Assembly (NCBI RefSeq): GCF_008629685.1
Contig: NZ_VWSF01000011.1
Location: 62,001 to 126,000 of the forward strand
DNA from: Adhaeribacter rhizoryzae
Lineage (GTDB): Bacteria > Bacteroidota > Bacteroidia > Cytophagales > Hymenobacteraceae
Direction of reading: 5' to 3'
Length of the DNA: 64,000 nt
The notes under the pieces were generated by a model. It was not told where the DNA came from and ran no database searches. It worked only from the letters and a program-made list of their open reading frames with translations. A program made the translations under genes and the position numbers. Of the stretch, positions 63,604 through 64,000 are shown one piece after another (position 1 is the first letter of the stretch; every line of letters begins with the position of its first letter).

Positions 63604-63692
63604 AATTGTAGCAGGTAGCAAGTACCGGGTAGTTAGCCTTCTTTCATTTTAACTAAATCCTGATACCTGCTACGTGCTACCTGATACTAAAA
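63604..63692. repeat. inverted array of gtagcaggta words upstream of asnS
   Basis: Left block (63604-63639): gtagcaggtagcaagtaccgggtag. Right block (63655-63692): gatacctgctacgtgctacctgatact. It shares its word with 15322-15504 and 29605-29649. It ends four bases before asnS and would form a hairpin in the asnS leader if transcription starts near 63598. Confidence 0.62.
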
Positions 63693-63696
63693 AAAC

Positions 63697-64000
63697 ATGA
63701 AACGAAGCAAAGTTGCCGCATTATTAGCGACTACGGAAATAGACCGGGAAGTACTGGTAAAAGGCTGGGTCCGGACTAAAAGAGGAAATAAGTTTGTCAG
63801 TTTTATTGCCCTGAACGATGGGTCTACCATAAATAATATTCAGTTAGTAGCCGATGCCGAAAAGTTTAGCGAAGATAGCTTGCGGGAGGTAACTACCGGC
63901 GCCTGCATCGCGGCTAGCGGTATTCTGGTGGCTTCGCAGGGCAAAGGCCAAACCGTTGAAATTCAGGTTAATAATATCGAGGTTTTAGGTGCCGCCGATC
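63697..64000 (+). CDS. asnS: asparagine--tRNA ligase, N-terminal part (cut by window end)
   Basis: First 101 codons only; the gene continues past the window. The OB-fold anticodon-binding domain is visible: VLVKGWVRTKRGNKFVSFIALNDGST, NNIQLVAD and the following ASGILVASQGKGQTVEI, which fit AsnRS of Bacteroidota. ATG at 63697 is preceded by an A-rich stretch. A TTACTTTG-like -7 box lies at 63587-63594. Confidence 0.9.
   Translation, partial: MKRSKVAALLATTEIDREVLVKGWVRTKRGNKFVSFIALNDGSTINNIQLVADAEKFSEDSLREVTTGACIAASGILVASQGKGQTVEIQVNNIEVLGAAD

Overview
The window comes from a Bacteroidota chromosome, most likely Cytophagales of the Hymenobacteraceae type (Adhaeribacter/Rufibacter-like). This is inferred from two SusC/SusD-type outer-membrane import loci, OmpA and FadL-like proteins with Bacteroidota architecture, a PafA-type phosphatase, a near absence of Shine-Dalgarno sites, frequent GTG/TTG starts and gene families typical of that order. 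It looks like ordinary chromosome: no insertion sequences, prophage, CRISPR array, rRNA or tRNA genes were recognised.

Layout. 58-1815 amino-acid permease. 2160-10117 a SusCD pair followed by a secreted EEP-fold hydrolase and a PafA-like alkaline phosphatase, probably an organophosphate-scavenging locus. 10151-18011 housekeeping: a small AT-rich ORF, EamA exporter, DusB, CPBP protease, CdsA, Psd, free-Met-R-sulfoxide reductase, RibD and PrmC. 18280-24087 a nucleotide-sugar block (UDP-sugar dehydrogenase, GalE, RmlB, a WbpP/TviC-type epimerase, RmlA) that should supply UDP-GalNAcA-type and dTDP-6-deoxyhexose precursors for surface polysaccharide. 24160-37089 ChrA, a 2OG-Fe(II) oxygenase, lipoproteins, OmpA-PD40, ProRS, a FadL-like porin, a GT2 transferase and an SDR. 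37318-38402 3-hydroxyanthranilate dioxygenase and OsmC. 38468-45600 (minus) a second SusCD locus with a HExxH lipoprotein and a DUF4302 lipoprotein. 45961-48066 a collagen-like lipoprotein and a PhzF protein. 48186-53946 (minus) a sulfur-assimilation operon. 54591-60692 kynureninase, divergent ogt/alkB, a GH1-like glycosidase and kynurenine 3-monooxygenase. 61207-64000 a PAP2-like membrane protein, sigma-54 (RpoN) and the start of asnS.

The most interesting element is the leader of the sulfite reductase gene (minus strand, about 54280-53947). It holds two tiny ORFs that start Met-Cys-Cys and Met-Cys-Cys-Cys-Cys. Each is followed by a hairpin, and each has a segment that can base-pair with the 5' arm of that hairpin, as in trp-type attenuators. 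I read this as a tandem cysteine-responsive attenuator controlling sulfite reductase, a flavin reductase, a siroheme-synthase/sulfite-exporter fusion and O-succinylhomoserine sulfhydrylase.

A second unexplained pattern is a set of intergenic inverted repeats. Each is made of degenerate tandem copies of a short word private to that spacer, with reverse-complement copies on the other side (clear at 15.3-15.5, 19.6-19.8, 21.9, 23.0-23.2, 37.1-37.3, 61.8-62.0 and 63.6-63.7 kb). Three kynurenine-pathway genes (haaO, kynU, kmo) are scattered over 23 kb and together suggest tryptophan-derived quinolinate/NAD synthesis.
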